From the NCBI RefSeq assembly GCF_017255415.1, contig NZ_JAFJZZ010000005.1, forward strand, positions 1 through 64,000: a stretch of DNA of 64,000 nt. The letters are read 5' to 3'. Of the stretch, positions 32,777 to 41,427 are shown in pieces; the stretch's first letter is position 1, and every line of letters begins with the position of its first letter. The DNA comes from Clostridium aminobutyricum. GTDB lineage: Bacteria > Bacillota > Clostridia > Peptostreptococcales > Anaerovoracaceae. The position numbers were made by a program, and so were the translations under genes. The notes under the pieces were generated by a model. The model was not told where the DNA came from. It saw only the letters and a program-made list of their open reading frames with translations, and did no database searches.

Positions 32777-33449
32777 TTCTTTAACAGAAAGTTTGACAAA
32801 TGCAGCAACTAGTACGGACGCAACGACGGCAGGAGTAATCGTCGCCATGTGTACAGCCTTAGGGCTGGGCATGATGATTGCTCTTTGCTATCTGGCGACC
32901 AATAAAACAGCTCTAAATCGAAGAGGTTTTGCCCTTACGCTCATCATGTTGCCGGCCATTCTTTCAGTAATCATATTATTTATAGGGGGAAATGTGGCCA
33001 GAGCCTTTTCTTTGGCAGGAACCTTATCCATTATCCGATTTAGAAGTGCGCCTGGGGATGCAAAGGACATTGGGTATATCTTTTTCGCAACCGCCGCGGG
33101 ACTGGCTTGTGGAGTAGGCATGTATGCAGGCGGTGCAGCCTTCGTCATTGTAATGTCCTTGATTATGTTCCTCTTGGAAAAATTGAATTTTGGCGGAAGC
33201 GGTACGGCGAAAAGTTTAAAAGTGACTATACCGGAGAACTTAAACTATGAAGATGCTTTCAAAGATGTGCTTGAGAAATATACCAGCCACTATAAACTTA
33301 ACAGAATAAGAACGACAGATCTTGGTTCGTTATTTGAAGCAAATTATCAGGTTACTTTAAAACCGGAATTTACAGAAAAAGACTTTATAGATGATTTACG
33401 GGTAAAAAACGGAAATTTAAGCATTGTATTGACGATGCAGTCGGAATAA
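32769..33449 (+). CDS. DUF4956 membrane protein
   Basis: A 226-residue protein with four predicted transmembrane helices in the first two thirds (segments in GVIVAMCTALGLGMMIALCY, GFALTLIMLPAILSVIILFI and FATAAGLACGVGMYAGGAAF) and a soluble C-terminal domain. The conserved LSIIRFRSAPGDAKDIGYIF loop between helices identifies DUF4956. Family function is unknown. It overlaps the VTC gene by 8 bases; GAGAGG lies 6 bases before ATG 32769. Strict coupling suggests a membrane partner of the VTC enzyme, for example a channel or receptor for its product. Confidence 0.88.
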   Translation: MLNSLTESLTNAATSTDATTAGVIVAMCTALGLGMMIALCYLATNKTALNRRGFALTLIMLPAILSVIILFIGGNVARAFSLAGTLSIIRFRSAPGDAKDIGYIFFATAAGLACGVGMYAGGAAFVIVMSLIMFLLEKLNFGGSGTAKSLKVTIPENLNYEDAFKDVLEKYTSHYKLNRIRTTDLGSLFEANYQVTLKPEFTEKDFIDDLRVKNGNLSIVLTMQSE

Positions 33450-33517
33450 TGAAATGCAGATTGGCGATCAAAACTTCATAAGGATTTGAAACGTCCATTT
33501 AATAGGAGGAAACAAAA

Positions 33518-35701
33518 ATGACAGATAAAAGCAAAAAAATATTGGCAGGAGTGTTAGTCGCAGTGCTCATCACGGGAAGTCTCCTGATATCGGCCTTTTC
33601 ATTTGATAGTGAATCAGAGGCCGCATCCAAAAGCAGCAACATAAACTTATACAGCTCGGATGAAGAACTGGCGGCCATGGTAAAAAAGGCGACCTCAATA
33701 AAAACGTATAGTGACTATAAAGACGGTGAGTATCAAGCGGTCACACTGAACGGGAATAGTATTGAATTCAAGGGAACAGGGGCGCAAGTGTCCGGAACAG
33801 ATCTACTCATTACGGAACCCGGCACTTATGTGATAAGCGGAACCCTGGAAGACGGTTCGATTATTGTCGATAGTTCTGCGGAAGATAATGTTCGCTTGGT
33901 ACTGGAAAATGCGAATATTACTTGTAAGGACGGTGCGGCTGTTTATGTAAAAGAATGTGGAAAGAATGTGATTCTGTCTTTACCGGAAGGCACTGACAAT
34001 AGCATTACAGACGGCAGTGTTTATCAAAATGAATATGTGACGACAAGCCAAAGTGAAACTTCGGCCGCGACAACAGGAGCGGTCAGCACCTCCGAAGAGG
34101 AAACAGACACGAAAACGGAGCCAAGTGCGGCCATATTCTCTAAATCAGATTTGATTATAAACGGAACAGGGGCTTTAACCGTAAATGCCAACTATAATGA
34201 TGGTATAACGGGCAAAGACGATATTGAAATAATCGGAGTTACTTTAGTGATAAATGCCGCAGACGACGGAATTGTCGGAAAAGACAGTGTTGCAATAGGC
34301 GGAGGCAATATTACGATCCAAGCAGCAGGCGATGGAATCAAATCGACCAATTCCAAAGATGCAGCGAAGGGCTACATCGTCATAGCAGATGGCGCTTTTA
34401 AATTATCCACAGGAAACGATGGAATACAGGCAGAAAGTACTTTATTAATTGTAGACGGAACGTATGATATAACCACCGGAGAAGGAGCAGCGGCAGCAGC
34501 ATCCAAGAATGACATGGGTGGAGGCATGCCTCTAGGGGGAAATGATTCAGGTGGAAATATGACACCGTCGGTCATGAATGGCCAAGCGACATCACCGGGC
34601 ACAAATAGTCAAGCAACATCACCGGATGCAAATAGTCAAGGTTCTTCTGGAAGACCTGCAAGACCGGAGGGCTCCGGAGGGATGGGGCAGCAGCCTCAGA
34701 TGCAACAGCCAAAAACCACAAGCGGTGATGCGATAAGCAGCAATACAACTGCGGAGGAAACGGAAAGCATGAAAGCCTTGAAGGCCGGAAGCCGAATTGT
34801 GATTCAGGACGGAGATTTTACCATAGACAGTCAGGATGATGCCGTTCATTCAAACGGAACCTTCGCAATGGCGACTCCGAATATTGAAATTGCGTCAGGC
34901 GATGATGGTTTACATGCCGACACTTCTATAGACATCTATGGCGGAAAAGTGAATATTACACAATCTTACGAAGGTATTGAAAGTGCAAAAATTACTATTA
35001 ACGATGGGAAAATCACAGTTGTAGCCAGTGACGACGGGATCAATGTTGCAGGTGGAAATGACAGCAGTTCGATGGGAGGTCCGCAGGGAACAGATTCCTT
35101 TACTCAGACCTCTGAATCGGAGCAGACACTGACGATTAATGGCGGTACAATTGATGTGAATGCTTCCGGTGACGGCCTCGATATGAACGGCTCAGGCTAT
35201 ATGACAGGCGGTATTGTAACTGTGAGCGGACCTACGAATAACGGAAACGCTGCGCTGGACTATGACGGTGTATTTGAAGTAACAGGCGGAACCCTGCTCG
35301 CAGTCGGAGCTTCGGGTATGGCTCAGACACCAAGCTCCGGAACAACCATCAATACCGTTGCAACAATGGTTGATGTGCAAGCGGCCGGAACAGAAGTCAA
35401 GCTGGTAAACAGCGAAGGAGAAACGGTTCTCTCGTTTACTCCTGAAAAAGAATTTTCTCATATTGTCATCAGTTCTTCCCTGATTCAAAGCGGGGAAAGC
35501 TATAAAATTGTGGCAGGAGATACGGAATTGGCGAGCTTTACGTCCGATAGCGTAGTAACGAACTTATCTGCAAGTGAAGCCGGTATGGGAGGAGGAATGA
35601 TGCGCCAAGACAGAATGAATGGACAGCGGTCTACTTCCACCCAGAATCAAACCACGACAAACGATGCAGTAACGACTCAGAATTCAACAACAAGGAAGTA
35701 A
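33518..35701 (+). CDS. Secreted Cthe_2159-like beta-helix (carbohydrate-binding) protein
   Basis: A 727-residue exported protein. A lipid-free signal sequence or anchor (ILAGVLVAVLITGSLLISAFSF) is followed by the entry strand of the Cthe_2159/DUF4353 family (NGNSIEFKGTGAQVSGTDLLITEPGTYVISGTLEDG) and a repetitive right-handed beta-helix with the recurrent pattern hhIxGGxhxIxAxxDGIxS/N (for example IGGGNITIQAAGDGIKSTNS, INGGTIDVNASGDGLDMNGS), which in this family binds calcium and acidic polysaccharide. A Gly/Ser/Met/Gln/Pro-rich spacer interrupts the helix at about residues 330-410. The C-terminus is Thr/Asn/Gln-rich without a sorting signal. It is third in the VTC-DUF4956 operon (69-base gap, AGGAGG site), so it may be the extracellular effector or acceptor of that system. 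Confidence 0.85.
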   Translation: MTDKSKKILAGVLVAVLITGSLLISAFSFDSESEAASKSSNINLYSSDEELAAMVKKATSIKTYSDYKDGEYQAVTLNGNSIEFKGTGAQVSGTDLLITEPGTYVISGTLEDGSIIVDSSAEDNVRLVLENANITCKDGAAVYVKECGKNVILSLPEGTDNSITDGSVYQNEYVTTSQSETSAATTGAVSTSEEETDTKTEPSAAIFSKSDLIINGTGALTVNANYNDGITGKDDIEIIGVTLVINAADDGIVGKDSVAIGGGNITIQAAGDGIKSTNSKDAAKGYIVIADGAFKLSTGNDGIQAESTLLIVDGTYDITTGEGAAAAASKNDMGGGMPLGGNDSGGNMTPSVMNGQATSPGTNSQATSPDANSQGSSGRPARPEGSGGMGQQPQMQQPKTTSGDAISSNTTAEETESMKALKAGSRIVIQDGDFTIDSQDDAVHSNGTFAMATPNIEIASGDDGLHADTSIDIYGGKVNITQSYEGIESAKITINDGKITVVASDDGINVAGGNDSSSMGGPQGTDSFTQTSESEQTLTINGGTIDVNASGDGLDMNGSGYMTGGIVTVSGPTNNGNAALDYDGVFEVTGGTLLAVGASGMAQTPSSGTTINTVATMVDVQAAGTEVKLVNSEGETVLSFTPEKEFSHIVISSSLIQSGESYKIVAGDTELASFTSDSVVTNLSASEAGMGGGMMRQDRMNGQRSTSTQNQTTTNDAVTTQNSTTRK

Positions 35702-35924
35702 AATTAGAAGATTTATATGATGGAAAGAGGCTAACCTTTCAACAGCAGAAGGAGTAGTCTCTTTCTTTAACGTTATGTGTAAAACAAAGAGATTATAGGG
35801 AACTACAAACTTTCAAAATTTATTAGTGAAATATTCCAAATAAAGTGTATAATATAATTGTATGCACGTGACGATGGAAGTGCATCGGAAGGAATTATTC
35901 GTATGGAAAAAGGGAGGTACTAAA

Positions 35925-36854
35925 ATGGCTTTAATAACTTCTAAAGAACTATTCGCCAAGGCACTGACTTCAGATTATGCGGTTGGAGCATTCAATGTAA
36001 ATAATATGGAAATCATTCAGGGCATCGTTGATGCTGCAAAAATAGAGAACTCACCACTTATCTTACAGGTTTCTGCAGGAGCAAGAAAATATGCTCGTCC
36101 TGCTTATTTAATGAAACTTGTAGAAGCAGCTATTGAAGATACCGGTTTAGATATCGTGTTACACTTAGATCACGGTGAAGATTTTGAAATCTGTAAAAAA
36201 TGTATCGATGATGGCTTTACCTCTGTTATGATTGATGGTTCAAAGCATCCGTTTGAAGAAAACATCGCGTTGACAAAACAAGTTGTTGAATATGCACACA
36301 GCAAGGGTGTTGTAGTGGAAGCAGAACTTGGTAAGCTGGCCGGTGTTGAAGACAATATTAGTGTGGATGAGCGTTCCGCTAAATTTACTGATCCGGATGA
36401 AGCAGCTGAATTTGTTGAAAGAACAGGTGTTGATTCTCTTGCGATTGCAATCGGAACAAGCCACGGAGCGTATAAATTTAAGGGTGAACCGTTCTTAGAT
36501 TTTGAACGATTGGAAACGATTTCTAAGTTGATTCCTAACACACCGCTTGTATTACACGGTGCGTCAACCGTACTTCCTGAATTTGTTGCCAAATGCAATC
36601 AGTATGGAGGAAATATTCCGGGAGCCCAGGGCGTTCCGGAAGAAATGCTCAGAAGGGCTGCCCAGTATAGCATTTGTAAGATCAATATTGATACAGATTT
36701 GAGATTGGCGATGACTGCAGAGGTAAGAAAATTCATAGCAGAAAATCCGGCAGAGTTTGACCCAAGAAAGTATCTTGCACCTGCAAGAGATGCTATTCAG
36801 CAAATGGTTCAGCATAAGATTAAAAATGTGTTGAACTCATCCAATCAAAGATAA
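35925..36854 (+). CDS. fba: Fructose-bisphosphate aldolase, class II
   Basis: Zinc-dependent aldolase of glycolysis/gluconeogenesis, 309 residues. Metal and substrate motifs are intact: HLDHGED (first zinc histidine after the catalytic aspartate), VVEAELGKLAGVEDNI, AIGTSHGAYKF and VLHGASTV, then KINIDTDLR. ATG 35925 is selected because GGGAGGT lies upstream and MALITSKELFAKA is the usual family start; the frame extends back to 35862 without a ribosome site. TATAAT elements at 35848-35858 suggest a separate promoter, so it is probably not part of the VTC operon. The related tagatose-bisphosphate aldolase cannot be fully excluded. Confidence 0.93.
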   Translation: MALITSKELFAKALTSDYAVGAFNVNNMEIIQGIVDAAKIENSPLILQVSAGARKYARPAYLMKLVEAAIEDTGLDIVLHLDHGEDFEICKKCIDDGFTSVMIDGSKHPFEENIALTKQVVEYAHSKGVVVEAELGKLAGVEDNISVDERSAKFTDPDEAAEFVERTGVDSLAIAIGTSHGAYKFKGEPFLDFERLETISKLIPNTPLVLHGASTVLPEFVAKCNQYGGNIPGAQGVPEEMLRRAAQYSICKINIDTDLRLAMTAEVRKFIAENPAEFDPRKYLAPARDAIQQMVQHKIKNVLNSSNQR

Positions 36855-36923
36855 AGTAAACCACACGCCGGAAGAGGAGAAGGAACGTTTAGATCCCCCA
36901 AAATGGTATGCTGAATATTTCCC

Positions 36924-36987
36924 CATGGACTTTCCCGCTGTAACCCATGCGTTATATTGGCTATGGTAATAAGGCAGAAAGTCCATG
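36924..36987. promoter_or_regulatory. Inverted-repeat leader before the kinase operon
   Basis: CATGGACTTTC (36924-36934) and GAAAGTCCATG (36977-36987) are a perfect 11-bp inverted repeat 54 bases upstream of the kinase ATG, enclosing a 42-base loop. As RNA it would form a long-armed hairpin. No known riboswitch class was recognised and no T run follows. Confidence 0.55.
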
Positions 36988-37040
36988 AAGGGTCGTTGGT
37001 GACTGTACAGGGAAGTGTTCGTGGAATCAGGAGAGGGACT

Positions 37041-40000
37041 ATGAGAAATCTGATTAAAATAATTACCATTATTTTATGTTCTTTATTAATCATATTGCTG
37101 TACACATCAGATTTGTTGTTTATCCAGGATTCTCCTGCTGCAAAGCAAGGAAAGCTTAATCTTTCTTCATGGGATTTTTATGAAGGGGGTATCGTCAAGC
37201 TGAACGGCGAATGGGAATGTTATGACGGGCAGCTCCTTACGCCGGAAGATTTTCTAGGAAAAACAGAAAACAAGCCGAAATTGACGGGATACACCAAGTT
37301 AACAGCGAGCAGACTTGAAAATCTCAACGGATTAAAGCTGAGTCCAGAGGGAGTCCGAACTTTTCGGCTAAACGTAGAAATCAGCCCTTCTCAAGAGCCT
37401 TTTGGGCTGAAGATTGAAAACATTCGAATGAGCAATCGGCTTTACATCAATGGTACTGTGGAAGGCGCTTGCGGCAATCCTGCGGAAGAGGATAAAGGTT
37501 ATGTACCGAAAAATGCCGCTTATAATGCTTATTTTAATGTAGATGGGAAAGATCTTGAAATTGTGCTCCAAAAAGCCAATTTTGATTATCCTTTTAGTAG
37601 TGACAGTTTATATTCCATTCTTTTAGGAAGTCAAGAGAATATTGAGTTACAAAAGACGATGGTTACTTCCATAGAGTTATCGGGAGCGGCATTGTCCTTT
37701 TTCTTTGGCGTTTATTATCTATACCTGTGCTATACCGAAGGCCGGGATAAGGGTGCGTTGTATTCTGCTCTTCAATTTTTTTCTCTTGCAGTCCTCTTAC
37801 TTTTTACAGGGCAGAAGCTGATTTATGGATTTTTCCCTGGTATTCCTTTTGAGCTGTTTTGTAAGCTTCAACTTTCCAGTCTGATAGGCGTCCCCCTTTC
37901 TACGGTGGCGTATACCAATTATAGAGAAAAATGGGTGATCTCAGATCGGTTAGCCCGTTTGATATTCTTCGTTTTTTGTCTTTATTTTTTCATTATGCTC
38001 CTGGTGGATTATAGATATTCCAGTTATTTGAATGGGATTATTTATATTTTTATTTGTTTCATATATTTGTATATGATCGTGAAATTATGGATGGCATACG
38101 ATAAGGTAAGGACAGATAAAACCTTAAGAAAAGAAATTTTATTGTATTTATCTTGCACTGCGTGCTTATTTGTGGCTTTTTTCAATAATTTTCTTTATAA
38201 CCTTACGTGGTGCTCCAATCGGATTTTCGGATCCATTGGGCTTTGCGGTTTTATTCTTTTGTCACAGATTATTCTCGCCTTCCGATATGTGGTTAGCTAT
38301 GAAAATATGGTAAAGATGGACAAGATCAAGGATGAATTTATGGTCAAAACATCTTATGCGTTAAAGGCACCATTAAACAGCATCTTAGATATTTCGGATC
38401 ATATCATCAAAGATCAACCAGCGGATGTTTACAATAAAGAAAATTACATGAAAAATGCCACATATACAAAAAACATGGTTCAAAGATTATTAAATATCGT
38501 AAACACTTCTTTGGATCTGACTTTGCTGGACAATGATCAGTTAAAGCTGAAACTATCGCCTGTAGATATGAAGGTTTGCGCAGAGCTTGTCATTGACAGT
38601 ATGAAAGAACTGGTGGAAAACAGAAAGATTACAATCATATCAGAGCTTGATGACTCCCTCTTTGTAGAGGCAGATGAAACCAGAATAAGACAGATTTTAT
38701 GGAATCTGATACTCAATTCTTTGCAGAACATGGAGCGGGGAATCATATGGATTCGTGGGAAACAGGAGAAAGGCAAAGCTGGTATTTTCGTAGAAGATAA
38801 TGGAGCGGGTATTCCGGAAGAAAAGTGGGAAGAAATTTTCCAGCCATACATGACGTTAAATGCCCAAGGTATTGGATTAGGGTTGTATGTCTCCAGCCGT
38901 CTGGTGGAACTGATGAACGGCAAGATTTATGTGGAATGGTCAAAGCCGGGGGAAGGCAGCCGGTTTGTACTCCTTTTACCGGAAGCCGCAGTAAAGGATG
39001 ATAAGATAGATGCAGGACAAAAAAAAGAAAGAAAGCTTCCCGGAAAATTTCATTCGCTTACAAACAAATCTATGGATGATGAAACGGATCAAGAGCAGGA
39101 TTCCAAAAACACCGTACTGGTTGTAGATGATGAAATTTTTAATATTCAAACGGCTCGCCATGTGTTAGGCGGGGAAGGCTACCGGATTCTAACGGCATTT
39201 TCCAGCGAAGAAGCCCTGAGAATGGTGACCAATCAGAAGGTGGACTTGATCATCTTGGATGCCATGATGTCAGGCGTTTCCGGTATTTCAATTTGCAAAA
39301 AAATAAGAGAGACCTATTCTCTGATTGAATTACCTATCTTAATCTCTATGGTAGGGATGGATCAATATGATTTAACCCTTGGGCTGGAGGCAGGGGCCAA
39401 TGACTTTATTATAAAGCCTTTCCGTGAATCAGAGATCAAGGCAAGGGTGAAAACCTTGATTGAATTGAAGAAATCCATCGAAGAGACCATGAAAAGTGAG
39501 CTGGCTTTTCTGCAGGCACAGATTAAGCCTCACTTTGTCTATAATGCCATTAATACGATCATTTCTTTTTGTTATACGGACAGTGAGAAGGCGGCGAAAT
39601 TGCTCATCGACTTCAGTAAATATTTGAGGCTGACCTTTGATGTAGATCATAAGCTTATGCTGGCACCTCTTCACAGAGAACTTGAACTGATCGAGGCCTA
39701 TGTGGCGATTGAGCAGGCTCGTTTTGGGGAGAAGATTCACGTGCAGTACGATATTGATTCAGAACTTTTGCATATCAAGATTCCTCCTCTCTGCATTCAG
39801 CCGTTAGTGGAGAATGCGATCAAACATGGACTTTACAGAAAACCGGAAGGTGGCACAGTATGGATATCGGTCAAAAAAGAGGACGCTGATGTGAAGATAG
39901 AGGTAAGGGATAACGGCTTGGGCATATCGGCAGAAAAACTTCATACTCTTCGCAACTTGGATCAGGTAAAGGGAGGAATCGGGTTTTCCAATATCAGCAA

Positions 40001-40106
40001 GAGAATGGGCAAATGGAAACAATCGCAGATCGAGATAGAAAGCGAGCAGGAGAAGGGCACCAGGGTAATCCTCAGAATCAAGCAAGATCAGGGATGGAAG
40101 GAGTAA
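37041..40106 (+). CDS. Hybrid sensor histidine kinase (7TM, two kinase modules and a receiver)
   Basis: A 1021-residue membrane sensor. Order: N-terminal helix, extracellular 7TMR-DISM-like beta domain (about 30-200), seven transmembrane helices (about 205-425), a first kinase core, a receiver domain with phospho-acceptor Asp740 (LIILDAMM), and a C-terminal LytS/His_kinase module with His831 (QIKPHFVYNAIN) and its own ATPase boxes (VENAIKHG, DNGLGIS). In the first core the H-box reads KTSYALKAPLN, so Tyr439 stands where histidine is expected, while its ATPase boxes (LILNSLQ, DNGAGIP, GIGLGLY) look intact. ATG 37041 follows AGGAGAGG. A SARP-type response regulator follows 4 bases downstream and is the obvious partner. 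Signal unknown. Confidence 0.88.
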   Translation: MRNLIKIITIILCSLLIILLYTSDLLFIQDSPAAKQGKLNLSSWDFYEGGIVKLNGEWECYDGQLLTPEDFLGKTENKPKLTGYTKLTASRLENLNGLKLSPEGVRTFRLNVEISPSQEPFGLKIENIRMSNRLYINGTVEGACGNPAEEDKGYVPKNAAYNAYFNVDGKDLEIVLQKANFDYPFSSDSLYSILLGSQENIELQKTMVTSIELSGAALSFFFGVYYLYLCYTEGRDKGALYSALQFFSLAVLLLFTGQKLIYGFFPGIPFELFCKLQLSSLIGVPLSTVAYTNYREKWVISDRLARLIFFVFCLYFFIMLLVDYRYSSYLNGIIYIFICFIYLYMIVKLWMAYDKVRTDKTLRKEILLYLSCTACLFVAFFNNFLYNLTWCSNRIFGSIGLCGFILLSQIILAFRYVVSYENMVKMDKIKDEFMVKTSYALKAPLNSILDISDHIIKDQPADVYNKENYMKNATYTKNMVQRLLNIVNTSLDLTLLDNDQLKLKLSPVDMKVCAELVIDSMKELVENRKITIISELDDSLFVEADETRIRQILWNLILNSLQNMERGIIWIRGKQEKGKAGIFVEDNGAGIPEEKWEEIFQPYMTLNAQGIGLGLYVSSRLVELMNGKIYVEWSKPGEGSRFVLLLPEAAVKDDKIDAGQKKERKLPGKFHSLTNKSMDDETDQEQDSKNTVLVVDDEIFNIQTARHVLGGEGYRILTAFSSEEALRMVTNQKVDLIILDAMMSGVSGISICKKIRETYSLIELPILISMVGMDQYDLTLGLEAGANDFIIKPFRESEIKARVKTLIELKKSIEETMKSELAFLQAQIKPHFVYNAINTIISFCYTDSEKAAKLLIDFSKYLRLTFDVDHKLMLAPLHRELELIEAYVAIEQARFGEKIHVQYDIDSELLHIKIPPLCIQPLVENAIKHGLYRKPEGGTVWISVKKEDADVKIEVRDNGLGISAEKLHTLRNLDQVKGGIGFSNISKRMGKWKQSQIEIESEQEKGTRVILRIKQDQGWKE

Positions 40107-40110
40107 GCAG

Positions 40111-41235
40111 ATGAGAACGCTTCTTATAGATGACGAGAGACCCAGCTTAGAGCTTTTGAAAAGAGTAATCAGCAAAAACGAAAATCTTGAGATTGTGGGT
40201 GAATTTACCGATGGGCAAGAGGCGTTGAAGCAGATGGATGTCCTATTGCCGGATGTGATCTTTGCAGATATCGAGATGCCTTATTTAAACGGAATTCGGC
40301 TTGCCGCAAAGATTAAGGAGCGGGAAGACATTCAGGTTGTATTTGTGACGGCTTATGACCACTATGCGCTGGATGCATTTGAAGTGGATGCAGCGAACTA
40401 TATTCTCAAGCCTATTACAGAGGAGAGCTTGAATACGGCCGTAAAGCGCCTGCTGAAATATTATAAACCGTTGAGGAGCCGCTGGGAAATGCGAAAGCAA
40501 AATAAAATCCTATCCTTGGGAACGTTTCAGGTGTACGGAGAGAATAGCGGGGAACCGGTCAAGTGGCCAACCTTAAAGGCCAAGGAACTTTTTGCTTACT
40601 TTCTTTGTGAAAAAGAGCGGGAGCTGGATAAGTGGTATCTTTGTGATATCCTTTGGCCGGACGCTATGCCGGAGAAAGCCGAACACAGCCTGCATAGTAC
40701 CATGAACCGGATGAAAGGTGCTTTAAAGACGGCTGGCATTGAGACGGATATTCAGTGCAATAAAGGCAAGTATTCCATTGATTTAAAGAACCTTTTATGG
40801 GATGCGGAGGAGATGCGTGTCTACTTTCGTCATAACCCCATCGCAACCAAAGAGAATGTCTTGAACTTTGAAAAGGTGTTGGATATTTATCAAGGCGATT
40901 TATTCGAATCAGAGGGATACCTATGGGCCGTGGAACGAAGTGAGCGCACGAAAAGACGTTATTTAGAAGGAAGAGCAAAGCTGGCGGCATTCCATCTGGA
41001 ATATAAAAATTATTATCAGGCAGAAAGGAATCTAAAGGCGATCCTTTACACCGAGCCGGAAAATGAAGAGGCTGTGGTAATGTTGATGGAGGTCTATTAT
41101 TTGACGGGAAATAAGGTGCAGCTGGTTCATTGCTATAAGCATTTTAAGGAATATTTAAAAAGAGAATTACATATTGGGCCAAGGGAGGCTACCATAAAGA
41201 CCTATGAAACGTTCATCGGAAAATTAAGGAAGTAA
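40111..41235 (+). CDS. Response regulator with SARP/BTAD transcription domain
   Basis: A 374-residue regulator: N-terminal receiver (LLIDDERPSLELL; phospho-acceptor Asp53 in FADIEMP; Thr in FVTAYD; Lys in ILKPI), then an OmpR-like winged helix (about 125-215, ELFAYFLCEKERELDKWYLC) and a bacterial transcriptional activation (BTAD) tetratricopeptide-like domain to the end (YYQAERNLKAILYTEPENEEAVVMLMEVYY). Such receiver-SARP fusions are activators. It starts 4 bases after the kinase stop behind AAGGAG, so the pair forms a two-component system. The adhesin/sortase operon lies next on the same strand and is a candidate target, by position only. Confidence 0.9.
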   Translation: MRTLLIDDERPSLELLKRVISKNENLEIVGEFTDGQEALKQMDVLLPDVIFADIEMPYLNGIRLAAKIKEREDIQVVFVTAYDHYALDAFEVDAANYILKPITEESLNTAVKRLLKYYKPLRSRWEMRKQNKILSLGTFQVYGENSGEPVKWPTLKAKELFAYFLCEKERELDKWYLCDILWPDAMPEKAEHSLHSTMNRMKGALKTAGIETDIQCNKGKYSIDLKNLLWDAEEMRVYFRHNPIATKENVLNFEKVLDIYQGDLFESEGYLWAVERSERTKRRYLEGRAKLAAFHLEYKNYYQAERNLKAILYTEPENEEAVVMLMEVYYLTGNKVQLVHCYKHFKEYLKRELHIGPREATIKTYETFIGKLRK

Positions 41236-41299
41236 TCTATTGTTTTGTGAGGGTTCTGTGAGCAAAGGCGTATATAATCAGGCGAAGAAGTAGGACCAC

Positions 41300-41385
41300 A
41301 GGACAATTGAGAGGCAAAGAATTTTATACGGTATTTGGGCACTTCGTATAAAAAGAGCCAGTAGTGCAACCGGCTTAATCTTCAT
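41300..41385 (+). ncRNA. Cyclic di-GMP-II riboswitch (candidate) controlling the adhesin operon
   Basis: The two most conserved strings of the c-di-GMP-II aptamer are present: TTTGGGCACTT (41334-41344) and AGTAGTGCAACCG (41360-41372). They pair as in the class: GCACT (41339-41343) with AGTGC (41363-41367), and CGGT (41329-41332) with ACCG (41369-41372). A closing helix ATTGAG (41306-41311) / CTTAAT (41374-41379) is possible. Just beyond, ATCTTCAT (41378-41385) is complementary to ATGAAGAT (41422-41429), covering the start codon; it overlaps the closing helix, so ligand binding would free the start, i.e. an on-switch. The class identity rests on recalled consensus; the usual small P3 hairpin is not evident. 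Confidence 0.72.
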
Positions 41386-41427
41386 CTGTTATCTTACTTT
41401 GTGTAAATATTCGAAGGAGGAATGAAG

